A stretch of 37,479 nt of DNA from Alphaproteobacteria bacterium (GCA_024742275.1 JANSYS010000032.1:1-37479), one strand, 5' to 3'. Positions 22,154 to 30,140 are shown, counted from the stretch's first letter. The notes: a model not told the origin generated them from the letters alone. Program-made: numbers and translations.

Positions 22154-22332
22154 AGCGCATACCCCGTCAGTCCAAGAAAGATTGCCAGTGCCGGTAAGAG
22201 CACGGCATCGAGATAACCTGTCAGCGCTGATAGCCCGACCGCGCTCATCAGTACCACCAGAACTGGCGTGAAGCAGCAGACCGCCGCTACGACTGTGCCC
22301 ACGACGCCGATGCGCAACAGTCGGCGGCTCAT
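22129..22332 (-). CDS. merF: MerF-type mercury transport membrane protein
   Basis: A 67-residue membrane protein. The hallmark is two transmembrane helices with a vicinal cysteine pair in Ala-Ala-Val-Cys-Cys-Phe-Thr-Pro-Val-Leu-Val-Val-Leu at about residues 16-28. The family-specific Gly-Leu-Ser-Ala-Leu-Thr-Gly-Tyr-Leu-Asp-x-Val-Leu-Leu-Pro-Ala-Leu-Ala-Ile-Phe follows. In known systems MerF carries Hg(II) across the inner membrane toward mercuric reductase. No merA, merR or merP is in the window, so it is orphaned or serves another soft metal. Start ATG 22332 overlaps the preceding gene by ATGA. Confidence 0.88.
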   Translation of the reverse strand: MSRRLLRIGVVGTVVAAVCCFTPVLVVLMSAVGLSALTGYLDAVLLPALAIFLGLTGYALWTRNMTG

Positions 22333-22628
22333 GGCCTGTCCGTCCAGTACGCCCACATGGCGCGCATGGCATCGCGCTCCCAGAGAGGGGCCGTGACCGC
22401 CGCCGCAAAGAAGGCCGTGCAGACCAGGGCAAGGATCACCCCGGTGCGCCTGCGCCGAGGACACAGGCTTGATCTCAGTAGGAGAACCGCCCAAGCGACT
22501 GCTAACACGACCCCGACGCCAAGGAGAATGATCGCCCGGTGCTCGACGAAAGGTACGAACGCTGACGGCAGACAGCGTCCAAGGCGGCCTGGGAGCTGCC
22601 AGTGCAGTGCTATCTGATATTTTTGCAC
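22329..22628 (-). CDS. Small membrane protein beside merF
   Basis: A 99-residue protein with two hydrophobic helices (about residues 32-50 and 62-80) separated by a very basic loop (Cys-Pro-Arg-Arg-Arg-Arg). The GTG start at 22628 directly follows the TAG stop of the cyclase gene and its own stop overlaps merF by ATGA, so it is translationally coupled on both sides. I do not recognise the family. The N-terminal 30 residues may be untranslated if a later start is used. Confidence 0.5.
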   Translation of the reverse strand: MQKYQIALHWQLPGRLGRCLPSAFVPFVEHRAIILLGVGVVLAVAWAVLLLRSSLCPRRRRTGVILALVCTAFFAAAVTAPLWERDAMRAMWAYWTDRP

Positions 22629-23966
22629 CTATCGAGCGACCGGCAGATCCTCCGTCAAATCCTCACAATGGTCTTTCAAGTGCTTCAGGCCCATCGCTTC
22701 CATGGGAGTAGTTCGACCACGAAGTGTGTGCTCGCCGAGTGCGGACCATCTAGCCTCATCGTTCGGTATCCGAGCTTCATCCAGTAGCGTCCGCGAAGTG
22801 ACGAAAGGACAATCCGTTTCACGACTGAGCCGCTCCAGCCGCTCGGCCACGTTCACCGTGTCTCCGATGACGGTATATTCGAGCAATCGCCCGCTTCCCA
22901 GGACGCCTACGAACACTTCGCCGTAGTGACCGCCAATGCCGATCTCGATTCCCGCGTCACCCGAACTTGTTCGCTCCCTTGACCACTCTGCCACCGTCTT
23001 CAGAACATCTACGCCGCACTGAACAGCGTCTCTAGCATCATCAGGACCTGAAATTGGTGCGCCGAAAACAACCATCACCGCATCGCCGATGAACTTGTCA
23101 ACGGTTCCACCGTGGCGGAAAACGCATTCGGTGACACGCTCCCTGAACTCAGACAACACAGTGCCGAGTTCCTCCGGGGACATGGTCTCGGCCATCGAGG
23201 TGAAGCCCTTAATATCGACGAACAGGACCGCTACAGGCTGTCTCAGACCGGATGAAGGGCCATAGAGTTCGTTGCGGCTCAGCCTCTCGGCGATCCGCGG
23301 GGAAAAGAACCGGGACAAACGGGCGCTGCGCGCCGCCTGATCGATCGACCGGAGCAGCAACTGCCGGGTCCGATATCCCCCCAGCATGAGGATCGCGCCC
23401 GCCGTCGCGACCAGGACCGGTGGCAGGACATCGAACGCGAAGACCTCCCCCATGGGCGAATGTCCCGTCGCGGCCATCTGCTGCGACATGGCCATGGGCA
23501 TGGGCATGGTCGGAGCCGGAAGCAGCGAGGTCACCAGCACCGAAACCAGGAAGAGAGCGACGATGTAGGCGATTAGCGCCGGCTGGTAGCGCATTGAGGC
23601 GTGGATGAGGACGAGGAACATCAACGCGGCTGCCGGCACGGCCACGAGGTCTGTGTCCAACCCCATCATGCGGCCCATGACCTGCATGTGGGCCACGATC
23701 AGGATCACGTCGAATGTCGCGAACGCGTAGGGCAGGAGCGGATGATACAGCCGGCGCCAGGCCAGAAGCATGCTCGCTCCCGTTGCCAGGCCGTAGAGGG
23801 CGATATCGACCGCTGCGCCCCCGTGTAGGCGGCCGTCGCCAGCCGACAGCACGGCCGTCGCCAGCAGAACCGCGAGAATACCGACCCGGACGAAGGCCGA
23901 CAGCAGGTCGGCTTGCATTTCCGCCGCTTGAAGCTCCGGAAGCCGATCCAGCGCCGAGGATTTCAT
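22629..23966 (-). CDS. Membrane-bound class III adenylate/guanylate cyclase
   Basis: A 445-residue protein with about six transmembrane helices in residues 22-205, then a class III cyclase domain from about 240. Both metal-binding aspartates are present (Leu-Phe-Val-Asp-Ile-Lys-Gly-Phe-Thr and Phe-Ile-Gly-Asp-Ala-Val-Met), as are the adenine-type Lys in Thr-Val-Asp-Lys-Phe and the Asn/Arg transition-state residues in Gly-Asp-Thr-Val-Asn-Val-Ala-Glu-Arg-Leu. It should therefore be active and more likely make cAMP than cGMP. The start ATG overlaps the permease stop (ATGA). The loop between helices 5 and 6 is Met/His-containing (Met-Pro-Met-Pro-Met-Ala-Met-Ser), which could touch metal. Confidence 0.88.
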   Translation of the reverse strand: MKSSALDRLPELQAAEMQADLLSAFVRVGILAVLLATAVLSAGDGRLHGGAAVDIALYGLATGASMLLAWRRLYHPLLPYAFATFDVILIVAHMQVMGRMMGLDTDLVAVPAAALMFLVLIHASMRYQPALIAYIVALFLVSVLVTSLLPAPTMPMPMAMSQQMAATGHSPMGEVFAFDVLPPVLVATAGAILMLGGYRTRQLLLRSIDQAARSARLSRFFSPRIAERLSRNELYGPSSGLRQPVAVLFVDIKGFTSMAETMSPEELGTVLSEFRERVTECVFRHGGTVDKFIGDAVMVVFGAPISGPDDARDAVQCGVDVLKTVAEWSRERTSSGDAGIEIGIGGHYGEVFVGVLGSGRLLEYTVIGDTVNVAERLERLSRETDCPFVTSRTLLDEARIPNDEARWSALGEHTLRGRTTPMEAMGLKHLKDHCEDLTEDLPVAR

Positions 23967-25288
23967 CGGTGCCCCGCATGCCGGTCGGCGTCACCCTCGC
24001 CCAGCCAGCGGCGCAGATAGATCCGCTGAAAGGCGAAGACGGCTGCCATGGCCACGACCGCGATGACGACGATCAGGGGGTCCGACTGCCACTTCATCAC
24101 GGCGAACGCGCCGAGGACCAGCGCATCCAGCAGGATCGCTGCGATCATCACCCATCCCTGCGCGCCGATCTCATGCCGCAGCCAGCGGTACACGCCGAGA
24201 TGGATGGCGATGTCCATGACCAGATAGAAAAACGCGCCGAGCGAGGCGATCCGACTGAGGTCGAAGAACACCGTCAGCAGCGCCGCCGTGACCACGGTGT
24301 AAACCAGGGTGTGGTCGCGGATCCCGCCGGGCATGCCGAAATGACTGTGAGGGATCATCTTCATGTCGGTGAGCATGGCGAGCATACGCGACACGGCGAA
24401 GATGCTGGCGAGCAGACCGGACGCCGTCGCCAGCACGGCGAGCGCGACCGTGAAATAGAAGCCATAGGATCCGAGCGTCGGCTCCGCCGCCTCCGCGAGC
24501 GCGTAGTCCTTGGCGGCGACGATCTCGTCGAGCGACAGACTGGAGCCGACGGCGAAGGCGACGAGCAGGTAGACCACAACGCAGATCAGGATCGAGGCGG
24601 TGATCGCCCGTCCGACATTGCGGTGCGGATCGACCATCTCCGCCCCGCTGTTGGTGATCGTGGTGAAGCCTTTGAACGCCAGGATGGAGAGCGCCATCGA
24701 TGCGACGAATCCCGTCAGCGGCAGGTCATCGGCTCCGACCCGGGGCTCGAAGGAGAAGCCGCCGGCCCAAAGCGCCGCCGCCCCGAAGAATGCGATCCCG
24801 CCGATCTTCAGCGCCGCCATGATCAGCGATACCAGGCCCACCGACCGGTTTCCGGAAACGTTGACCAGATAGGCGAAAAGGATGAGGCCGACGCCGAGCG
24901 CCGGAACCAGGAAACTGTCCGTCCCGATGTCGAAGGGCCGGAGCACATAGGTCCCGAAGGTCCGGGCGACCAGGCTCTCGTTGATGACCATGGAGAGCGC
25001 CATCAGAACCGCCGCGCCGGCGGCGACCCCGCCGGGGCCGTAGGCCTTTTCGAGGATCATCCCAATGCCGCCGGCCGACGGGTAGGCGTTCGACATCTTC
25101 ACGTAGGTGTAGGCGCTGAAGCCGGTCACGAGCGCGCCGGCGATGAACGACAGCGGAAACCACGGACCCGCCAGATCTGCAATCTGCCCGGTGAGGGCGA
25201 AGATTCCGGCGCCGATCATCACGCCGGTACCCATCGAGATGCCGCCGATCAGCGTGATGCTGTTCTTCTGGTAGGTGCTGGAGGCCAT
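23963..25288 (-). CDS. APC-superfamily amino acid/polyamine permease
   Basis: A 441-residue transporter with about 12 transmembrane helices. The first helix has the APC signature Gly-Thr-Gly-Val-Met-Ile-Gly-Ala-Gly-Ile-Phe-Ala-Leu-Thr-Gly, and helix 3 has Tyr-Pro-Ser-Ala-Gly-Gly. The substrate is not evident. I chose ATG at 25288 because GGGGA lies just upstream and the protein then begins at the normal position before helix 1. It is directly coupled to the cyclase gene by ATGA overlap, an unusual pairing, and follows the CBS-BON gene by 76 bases. Confidence 0.85.
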   Translation of the reverse strand: MASSTYQKNSITLIGGISMGTGVMIGAGIFALTGQIADLAGPWFPLSFIAGALVTGFSAYTYVKMSNAYPSAGGIGMILEKAYGPGGVAAGAAVLMALSMVINESLVARTFGTYVLRPFDIGTDSFLVPALGVGLILFAYLVNVSGNRSVGLVSLIMAALKIGGIAFFGAAALWAGGFSFEPRVGADDLPLTGFVASMALSILAFKGFTTITNSGAEMVDPHRNVGRAITASILICVVVYLLVAFAVGSSLSLDEIVAAKDYALAEAAEPTLGSYGFYFTVALAVLATASGLLASIFAVSRMLAMLTDMKMIPHSHFGMPGGIRDHTLVYTVVTAALLTVFFDLSRIASLGAFFYLVMDIAIHLGVYRWLRHEIGAQGWVMIAAILLDALVLGAFAVMKWQSDPLIVVIAVVAMAAVFAFQRIYLRRWLGEGDADRHAGHR

Positions 25289-25364
25289 GTCGTCCCCGCT
25301 GTTCTGTATAGGTCGAGGCCGTTCGGATGTTGCCACCCGAACGGCCGATACGGTAGCCGGGCGG

Positions 25365-26054
25365 TCAGAGTCCCCAGGCCCAGGCTGGAACATGCCCCAG
25401 TTGCAAGTGGACTTCCGATACGCCAGGGGTTTCTTCGACCGCGACCTTCACCGCACGACTTTCGTCGTCTGTGTCAGTCACACCCCAGACCGTCACAACC
25501 GCGTCCCTAACGGTGACGTTTATCAGGGACGGGTCGACAGCCGGGACCGCACGGATCGCGTTGACAACGGCCACACGAAGCGCACGGTCGTCGCCACTGG
25601 GGGCGGCTATCTTCTCTGCCGAAGCCAGCCCGTGCAGGAGATTGGCGCGGCTCACGATACCCAATACCCGGCTGTCCTCGACCACCGGCACACGCTTGAT
25701 CCGGTGAGTCTCCAGAGTCTTCGCGATCTCGTGCACCGGCGTCGTTGGCGCAACAGTGACGACATCCCGGGTCATGATGTCCTCTGCCTTTGTGCCGTGC
25801 GCCTTCACAAAATCCGCGGCCGCTTTGCTTGACCCTGTGAATGCCTCGAGCCACCACGAGCCTCTGCGGTCACCTTCATCCTGCAGCTGCCTCATCAGGT
25901 CGCCTTCGCTGACCAACCCGGCCAAGCGATCGTGGGAGTCAACAACCGGAACTGCACTGATCCGGTTTTCGAGCAGAGTCTGAGCGATTTCTTCGACGGT
26001 GGTTTCGGGGGAGACCGTCACCACGCGGTCCGTCATGACATCTTTTGCAAGCAT
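25365..26054 (-). CDS. CBS-pair protein with C-terminal BON domain
   Basis: A 229-residue soluble protein. Two CBS motifs (about 1-60 and 88-145; Asp-Val-Met-Thr-Asp-Arg-Val-Val-Thr-Val-Ser-Pro and Asp-Ile-Met-Thr-Arg-Asp-Val-Val-Thr-Val-Ala-Pro) would bind an adenosine nucleotide. A BON domain follows (about 155-220; Val-Thr-Val-Arg-Asp-Ala-Val-Val-Thr-Val-Trp-Gly). The ATG at 26054 has AAGGAGAGG upstream. Such proteins are common in stress operons. As the first gene before the permease and cyclase it could sense nucleotides such as the cyclase substrate or product; that is inference. Confidence 0.9.
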   Translation of the reverse strand: MLAKDVMTDRVVTVSPETTVEEIAQTLLENRISAVPVVDSHDRLAGLVSEGDLMRQLQDEGDRRGSWWLEAFTGSSKAAADFVKAHGTKAEDIMTRDVVTVAPTTPVHEIAKTLETHRIKRVPVVEDSRVLGIVSRANLLHGLASAEKIAAPSGDDRALRVAVVNAIRAVPAVDPSLINVTVRDAVVTVWGVTDTDDESRAVKVAVEETPGVSEVHLQLGHVPAWAWGL

Positions 26055-26177
26055 GGATCCTCTCCTTGCTCATGTGCCCGCTGACACCGGAGAACGAGTA
26101 GCCGGACCCGTACCATGCGGGCGCTAGGACCAGCCGAACCGTGAAGACTAGTGTGTCCGTTCGGCACGGCTGGAGGC

Positions 26178-26213
26178 GGTGATCGGGCGCCACGACGATG
26201 TGGCCCGATCACC
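26178..26213 (-). terminator. Strong stem-loop downstream of copB
   Basis: GGTGATCGGGC (26178-26188) pairs perfectly with GCCCGATCACC (26203-26213) across a 14-base loop, 29 bases beyond the copB stop. There is no T-run, so it may be a factor-dependent terminator or an mRNA 3' stabiliser separating the copper operon from the CBS-BON gene. Confidence 0.45.
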
Positions 26214-26241
26214 GGATCTGGTCGGATGGCGCTTCAGCGGG

Positions 26242-26943
26242 TCAGAACAGCATCTTCGTTCCAACCACGAAGAACAGGTTGTCCCGCTGCTCGCCCTCCC
26301 CCCGGGCGAGATCGGCCGTCTCACCGAACCGGCGCTCGTAATGGACCCCGATATAGGGCGAGACTGCACGGTCCAGCAGATCGTAGCTCAGACGGGCACC
26401 GAGCTCGAGTTTCGGCGCAAAGGCGCCGACCCCAAGTTCCGCGTCGTCGCCCAGCGGGGTATCCAACTCGACGCTTGGCGTCAGGATTATTCGGTTGGTG
26501 ATGAGTCCCTCGTACTCAGCCTCGATCCGCACGAAGGAGGTCTCCCCGACGTAGAGATCGGCATCGAGCTCGAACCATTGCGGTGCCAGACCCTTCACCC
26601 CGACCACACCGTAGGCACGATCCTCGCCGCGAGGCGTATCCAGCCGGACGCCGACGACCGCATCGAAGAAGGTCGAGATTGGCTTCTGAAGACGAAGCTG
26701 GTTCTCCAGGGTTTCAAATTGTTTGCCTTCGGTGAGGTACTCCGCCTCACTGCGCCAGACGACCTTGAGCTCGTCGGTCCCGGCCAGGGCGTCGAAGTCC
26801 CAGGCATAGATATCGGACCCGTCGTCGAACCGGCGTTCGGCCTGTTCGACCTGCAGGCCGTAGATCAGCGGCTCGGCCGTTGCCGGCACCGTCCAGAAGA
26901 GCGCCGGAACCAATGCCGCGGTTACAAGAAAATTGCTGCGCAT
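26242..26943 (-). CDS. copB: CopB-type copper resistance outer-membrane protein
   Basis: A 233-residue protein with a signal peptide (residues 1-23) and the PcoB/CopB beta-barrel pattern: Ile-Tyr-Gly-Leu-Gln-Val-Glu-Gln-Ala-Glu-Arg-Arg, then Trp-Asp-Phe-Asp-Ala-Leu-Ala-Gly-Thr-Asp, Gly-Leu-Ala-Pro-Gln-Trp-Phe-Glu-Leu-Asp and a C-terminal Phe. The Met/His-rich N-terminal region of longer CopB proteins is absent, so this is the short form. ATG at 26943 has GGAGG upstream and lies 4 bases from the copA stop, so the pair is coupled. It probably binds or passes copper at the outer membrane in partnership with CopA. Confidence 0.88.
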   Translation of the reverse strand: MRSNFLVTAALVPALFWTVPATAEPLIYGLQVEQAERRFDDGSDIYAWDFDALAGTDELKVVWRSEAEYLTEGKQFETLENQLRLQKPISTFFDAVVGVRLDTPRGEDRAYGVVGVKGLAPQWFELDADLYVGETSFVRIEAEYEGLITNRIILTPSVELDTPLGDDAELGVGAFAPKLELGARLSYDLLDRAVSPYIGVHYERRFGETADLARGEGEQRDNLFFVVGTKMLF

Positions 26944-26947
26944 GGTG

Positions 26948-28807
26948 TCAGCCTCCGGTGGTGTGGTGCGAGTTGGTGTCGAGGCCGGCGCTCTTGCCGC
27001 CCGGCCCACCCTCCACGACGACCTTGCGGAACATGCCGCTGTCGGCGTGATAGGAGAGATGGCAGTGGAAGGCCCACTGACCGGGCGCGTCGACCTCCGT
27101 CTCCATGAAGACCGTCGTGCCGGGCGCGACGCTGACCACATGCTTGATCGGGTTCCACTTGCCCTGTCCGACATCGAGGATCGACCACATGCCGTGCAGA
27201 TGCATCGGGTGGGTCATCATCGTCTCGTTGACGAACTTGAAGCGGACTCGTTCGCCGTATTGCAGGCGGATCGGCTCGGCGTCGGAATACTTCACGCCGT
27301 TGATCGACCAGATGTAGCGCTCCATGTTGCCGGTCAGCCGCAGCTCGATCTCCCGGGTCGCGTCGCGGTGCTCGTAGAGCGGCTTCTGAGCCTTCAGGTC
27401 GGCATAAGACAGGAACTTGCCGCCATTGGCTGCCTGGGGGGTCAGGCCACTGCCGGGGGCATAGAACGGATCAGCCGCGGTGGCCGGCATGGCGCTGTAG
27501 CCCATAGCACTGTGGTCCATGCTCCCGTGGTTCATTCCCTGCATGACCGAGCCATCGGACACTGTGTGCGTAGGCTGTCCCGCGCTTTGGGCCATGGTTC
27601 CATGTCCCATGGCGCTATGGTCCATCGTGCCATGGTTCATGCCCTGCATAATCGAGCCGTCGGGCATGGTGTGCGCCGGCTGATTTGAGCCATGATCCAT
27701 CGCGCCCTGCGCCATGGTGCCGTGATCCATCGATCCGTGCTCGCCATGGGCCATGCCCATATCCGCCATGGTGAGGAGCGGCGGTTCGCGCAGGTCCGGG
27801 ACCTCGGACTCCATGCCCTCCCGCGGGGCCAGGGTGCCGCGCGCGAAGGCGGTGCGGCCCATGGATTCCGCGAAGATCGTATAGGCCCGGTCCTCGGTCG
27901 GACGGACGATCACATCATAGGTCTCGGCCACGGCGATGCGAAACTCGTCGACCGGCACCGGCTGGACGTTGTTGCCGTCTGCCTGCACCACGGTCATCTC
28001 CAAACCGGGGATGCGGATGTCGTAATAGGTCATCGCCGAGGAATTGATGAAGCGCAGCCGGACCCGCTCGCCGGGCTCGAACAGCCCGGTCCAGTTCTGC
28101 TGCGGGCCCTTGCCGTTGATCAGCGGCGTGAAACCCTGAAGGTCCTCCACGTCCGTCGGCATCATGCGCATCTCGCCCCAGGCGCTGCGGTCGTCGAGCG
28201 CCGCGGCCAGCCCTTTCTCCCGGCTGTCGTCCAGGAAGTCGAGCAGGGTGCGCTGCTCCCGGTTGTAGTAGTCGGGCATCAGCTTGAGGTTCCGCATGAT
28301 CCGGTCGCCGGAATGCGGATGGGCGTCGGTGAGCTGGACCACATACTCCCGGTCGAAGCGGAACGGCTCGCGGCCCTTCGGCTCGATGATGATCGCACCA
28401 TAGGCGCCGTCCGGCTCCTGAAAGCCGGTATGGCTGTGGAACCAATAGGTGCCGCTCTGCACGATAGGGAAGCGGTAGGTGAAGGTCTCGCCTGACTTGA
28501 TGCCCTCATAGGAGATGCCTGGCACGCCGTCCTGCTGGTAGGGCAGGATCAGTCCGTGCCAGTGAATGGAGGTATCTTCGTCGAGGTTGTTGGTCACATT
28601 GATCGTGACCTCCTCGCCTTCCTGGAACCGCAGCACCGTCGGCGTTGAGGATCCGTTGTAGCCGATTCCGATCTTGCTGAAGTCTTCGGTCTCCAGGGCG
28701 ACCTGGTCGACCGTGATATCGTATTCGCCGGCAAGGGCGCCGGTAGCAAAGAAGGCGGCGATCGCCACTCCGAGCGCGCAAGCCCGGGCATAGGAATGTG
28801 GTCTCAC
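26948..28807 (-). CDS. copA: CopA/PcoA-type multicopper oxidase
   Basis: A 619-residue periplasmic oxidase that would oxidise Cu(I) to the less toxic Cu(II). A signal peptide ends near Ala26 and looks Sec-type, with no twin arginine, although related CopA proteins usually use Tat. Copper ligands are present: His-Trp-His-Gly (82-85), His-Ser-His-Thr-Gly-Phe-Gln (about 124), and near the C-terminus His-Pro-Met-His-Leu-His-Gly-Met-Trp and His-Cys-His-Leu-Ser-Tyr-His. A Met/His-rich insert (about residues 355-440) repeats Met-Gln-Gly-Met-Asn-His-Gly-[Thr/Ser]-Met-Asp-His-Ser-Ala-Met-Gly twice. It is followed by copB and preceded by the cupredoxin gene. Confidence 0.93.
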   Translation of the reverse strand: MRPHSYARACALGVAIAAFFATGALAGEYDITVDQVALETEDFSKIGIGYNGSSTPTVLRFQEGEEVTINVTNNLDEDTSIHWHGLILPYQQDGVPGISYEGIKSGETFTYRFPIVQSGTYWFHSHTGFQEPDGAYGAIIIEPKGREPFRFDREYVVQLTDAHPHSGDRIMRNLKLMPDYYNREQRTLLDFLDDSREKGLAAALDDRSAWGEMRMMPTDVEDLQGFTPLINGKGPQQNWTGLFEPGERVRLRFINSSAMTYYDIRIPGLEMTVVQADGNNVQPVPVDEFRIAVAETYDVIVRPTEDRAYTIFAESMGRTAFARGTLAPREGMESEVPDLREPPLLTMADMGMAHGEHGSMDHGTMAQGAMDHGSNQPAHTMPDGSIMQGMNHGTMDHSAMGHGTMAQSAGQPTHTVSDGSVMQGMNHGSMDHSAMGYSAMPATAADPFYAPGSGLTPQAANGGKFLSYADLKAQKPLYEHRDATREIELRLTGNMERYIWSINGVKYSDAEPIRLQYGERVRFKFVNETMMTHPMHLHGMWSILDVGQGKWNPIKHVVSVAPGTTVFMETEVDAPGQWAFHCHLSYHADSGMFRKVVVEGGPGGKSAGLDTNSHHTTGG

Positions 28808-28883
28808 AGCTTGTCTCCGTATAGCAGAGTTGATGGGGAGGCCGGGCCGCCCCTCCGGCGGCCCGGCGGCACAGTGAGAAAGA

Positions 28884-29468
28884 TCAGTGGCTGATCTTGA
28901 TGTCGCCCATCATCCCGGACTCGTAATGGCCCGGAACGTTGCATGCGAACTGCAGGTTTTGCGCCTCGGAGAACTGCCAGATTACCTCGCCCGTCTTCCC
29001 CGGCTCGACGAGCACGCTGTTGCCTTCGCCGTGCATGCCGTGACCCATGGAGGCCTTCATCTTCTCGGCAGCATCGAGGTCGATCCTGTCCGGAAGCAGA
29101 ACCCCGTGTTCGACCATCATCATCATTTCGGGAGCGTGGGCCTTGTGCATCTCGGCGGTGGCGATGGCGAACTCGTGGACGAAGTCGCCTTCGTTTTTGA
29201 TAAGGAACCGGATTGTCTCACCCGCTGAAACGGAGATGGACTCAGGCTCGTAATAGTTCTCGTGCATACTGATTCTGATTGTCCGGCTCACTTTATACGG
29301 TTTGCCGGGCTGACCGATGGCCGCCTCGGATCCATGGGTATCGGCGCCATGGGTATCGGCGCTGCCATGTCCTCCGTGGGTGGCGGTTTGAGCCGCGGCG
29401 ACGCCTGCGGTCGCTACAGTAAGGGCGAACGCAACAGAAGCGGCGCGCATCATCATGCGGTAGGTCAT
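28884..29468 (-). CDS. Periplasmic cupredoxin (CopI-like copper-binding protein)
   Basis: A 194-residue exported protein with a signal peptide ending near Ala26 and a His-rich segment (His-Gly-Gly-His-Gly, about 31-48). The cupredoxin domain has a ligand His at Phe-Val-His-Glu-Phe-Ala, then the Cys-x-x-x-x-His-x-x-x-x-Met cluster Cys-Asn-Val-Pro-Gly-His-Tyr-Glu-Ser-Gly-Met near the C-terminus, consistent with a type 1 copper site. A Met-rich helix (Pro-Glu-Met-Met-Met-Met) and Met-Gly-His-Gly-Met-His lie between. Related CopI proteins confer periplasmic copper tolerance. It lies 76 bases upstream of copA and 75 bases downstream of the His-rich gene. Confidence 0.87.
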   Translation of the reverse strand: MTYRMMMRAASVAFALTVATAGVAAAQTATHGGHGSADTHGADTHGSEAAIGQPGKPYKVSRTIRISMHENYYEPESISVSAGETIRFLIKNEGDFVHEFAIATAEMHKAHAPEMMMMVEHGVLLPDRIDLDAAEKMKASMGHGMHGEGNSVLVEPGKTGEVIWQFSEAQNLQFACNVPGHYESGMMGDIKISH

Positions 29469-29543
29469 CGAGTAGATCCTCGCGAATAGGCGTTTGAATC
29501 GGATGGTTTTAGGGGCCCGTGGACCGGGCCTCCGGCGTTCCGA

Positions 29544-29888
29544 TTAGCCGCGAGGAGGGGGTGTGGTCGCTTCTGCATGCAGCCCAGCGGCCAATCGGTC
29601 GGAGGGCGCCGACCAGGCTTGCCGGGCAAAGGCGGGAGCGGACACAGACTTCATCTCCGGCGTGACATAGCCGGTGCAGCTGTGTCCCGCGATGGCGCAC
29701 GACGTATGGTGACCAGCCCGGTCGTGCTTTCGTTCGCCGGACCCGTGCGTGTGCCCCATCGTGACCGTCTCCACCGCCGACGGCACCGACAGGGTGCCGG
29801 CTCCATTGCGATGCATTTCCGTCGTTCCCATCAGCCCCGCGGAGAGGGCGACCAGAAGGACGGCAGCAATGGCGATGCAACGAGTCAT
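29544..29888 (-). CDS. Small His-rich exported protein under CueR-type promoter
   Basis: A 114-residue protein with a signal peptide (residues 1-20) and a His/Cys-rich mature part: His-Thr-His-Gly-Ser-Gly-Glu-Arg-Lys-His at about 46-55 and His-His-Thr-Ser-Cys-Ala-Ile-Ala-Gly-His-Ser-Cys at about 60-71. It is probably a periplasmic copper-binding protein; the family is not firmly recognised. The CueR-type -10 at 29895-29900 puts the expected transcript start at or within a base or two of the ATG, so this gene may be read from a leaderless mRNA. It is the first gene of the segment that continues to cupredoxin, copA and copB. Confidence 0.65.
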   Translation of the reverse strand: MTRCIAIAAVLLVALSAGLMGTTEMHRNGAGTLSVPSAVETVTMGHTHGSGERKHDRAGHHTSCAIAGHSCTGYVTPEMKSVSAPAFARQAWSAPSDRLAAGLHAEATTPPPRG

Positions 29889-29894
29889 GGCGCG

Positions 29895-29925
29895 GAGATA
29901 GGGCTTCCAGTAGCCGGAAGGTCAA
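29895..29925 (-). promoter_or_regulatory. CueR-type promoter and operator driving the cupredoxin-copA-copB segment
   Basis: Read on the minus strand: -35 TTGACC (29925-29920), a 19-base spacer containing the dyad CTTCCGGCTACTGGAAG, and -10 TATCTC (29900-29895). The over-long 19-bp spacing with a central dyad is the signature of MerR-family activation. The ATG at 29888 follows almost immediately. Confidence 0.75.
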
Positions 29926-30140
29926 GGGTAATCTGCGCCCGTCTGAACCGGCGGGCAAGGAACCGTTCCGTAGGAGCAGAACACGCAGCAGTCGCCCGGC
30001 TTGGGCTTCAGCACAGTGCCACAGCCGTTGCAGTCGTAGAACCACTGGCAGGCGTCGGTCGGCATCCGCTCCTCCTCGCAATGACCGCACTGCGGGCAGG
30101 TGAGGGTCGAGCGGTCTGTCACCACAATTTGGCGCGTCAT
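29922..30140 (-). CDS. GDCCVxC-domain zinc-ribbon-like protein (copy 2)
   Basis: A 72-residue cysteine-rich protein with Thr-Cys-Pro-Gln-Cys-Gly-His, Cys-Gln-Trp-Phe-Tyr-Asp-Cys-Asn-Gly-Cys-Gly and Gly-Asp-Cys-Cys-Val-Phe-Cys-Ser-Tyr-Gly-Thr-Val-Pro-Cys-Pro-Pro. It is a paralogue of the protein at 21929-22153, sharing most of its sequence. ATG at 30140 overlaps the stop of the diheme cytochrome gene (ATGA), so it is translated with the cytochromes. The cysteine spacing suggests metal binding; a role in thiol or metal handling is inferred. Its 3' end touches the CueR-type promoter of the next segment. Confidence 0.82.
   Translation of the reverse strand: MTRQIVVTDRSTLTCPQCGHCEEERMPTDACQWFYDCNGCGTVLKPKPGDCCVFCSYGTVPCPPVQTGADYP

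Noticed and set aside
23714..25510. 598-residue plus-strand ORF opposite the permease gene
   Set aside because: Antisense shadow; the permease on the minus strand has the APC signature and helices.
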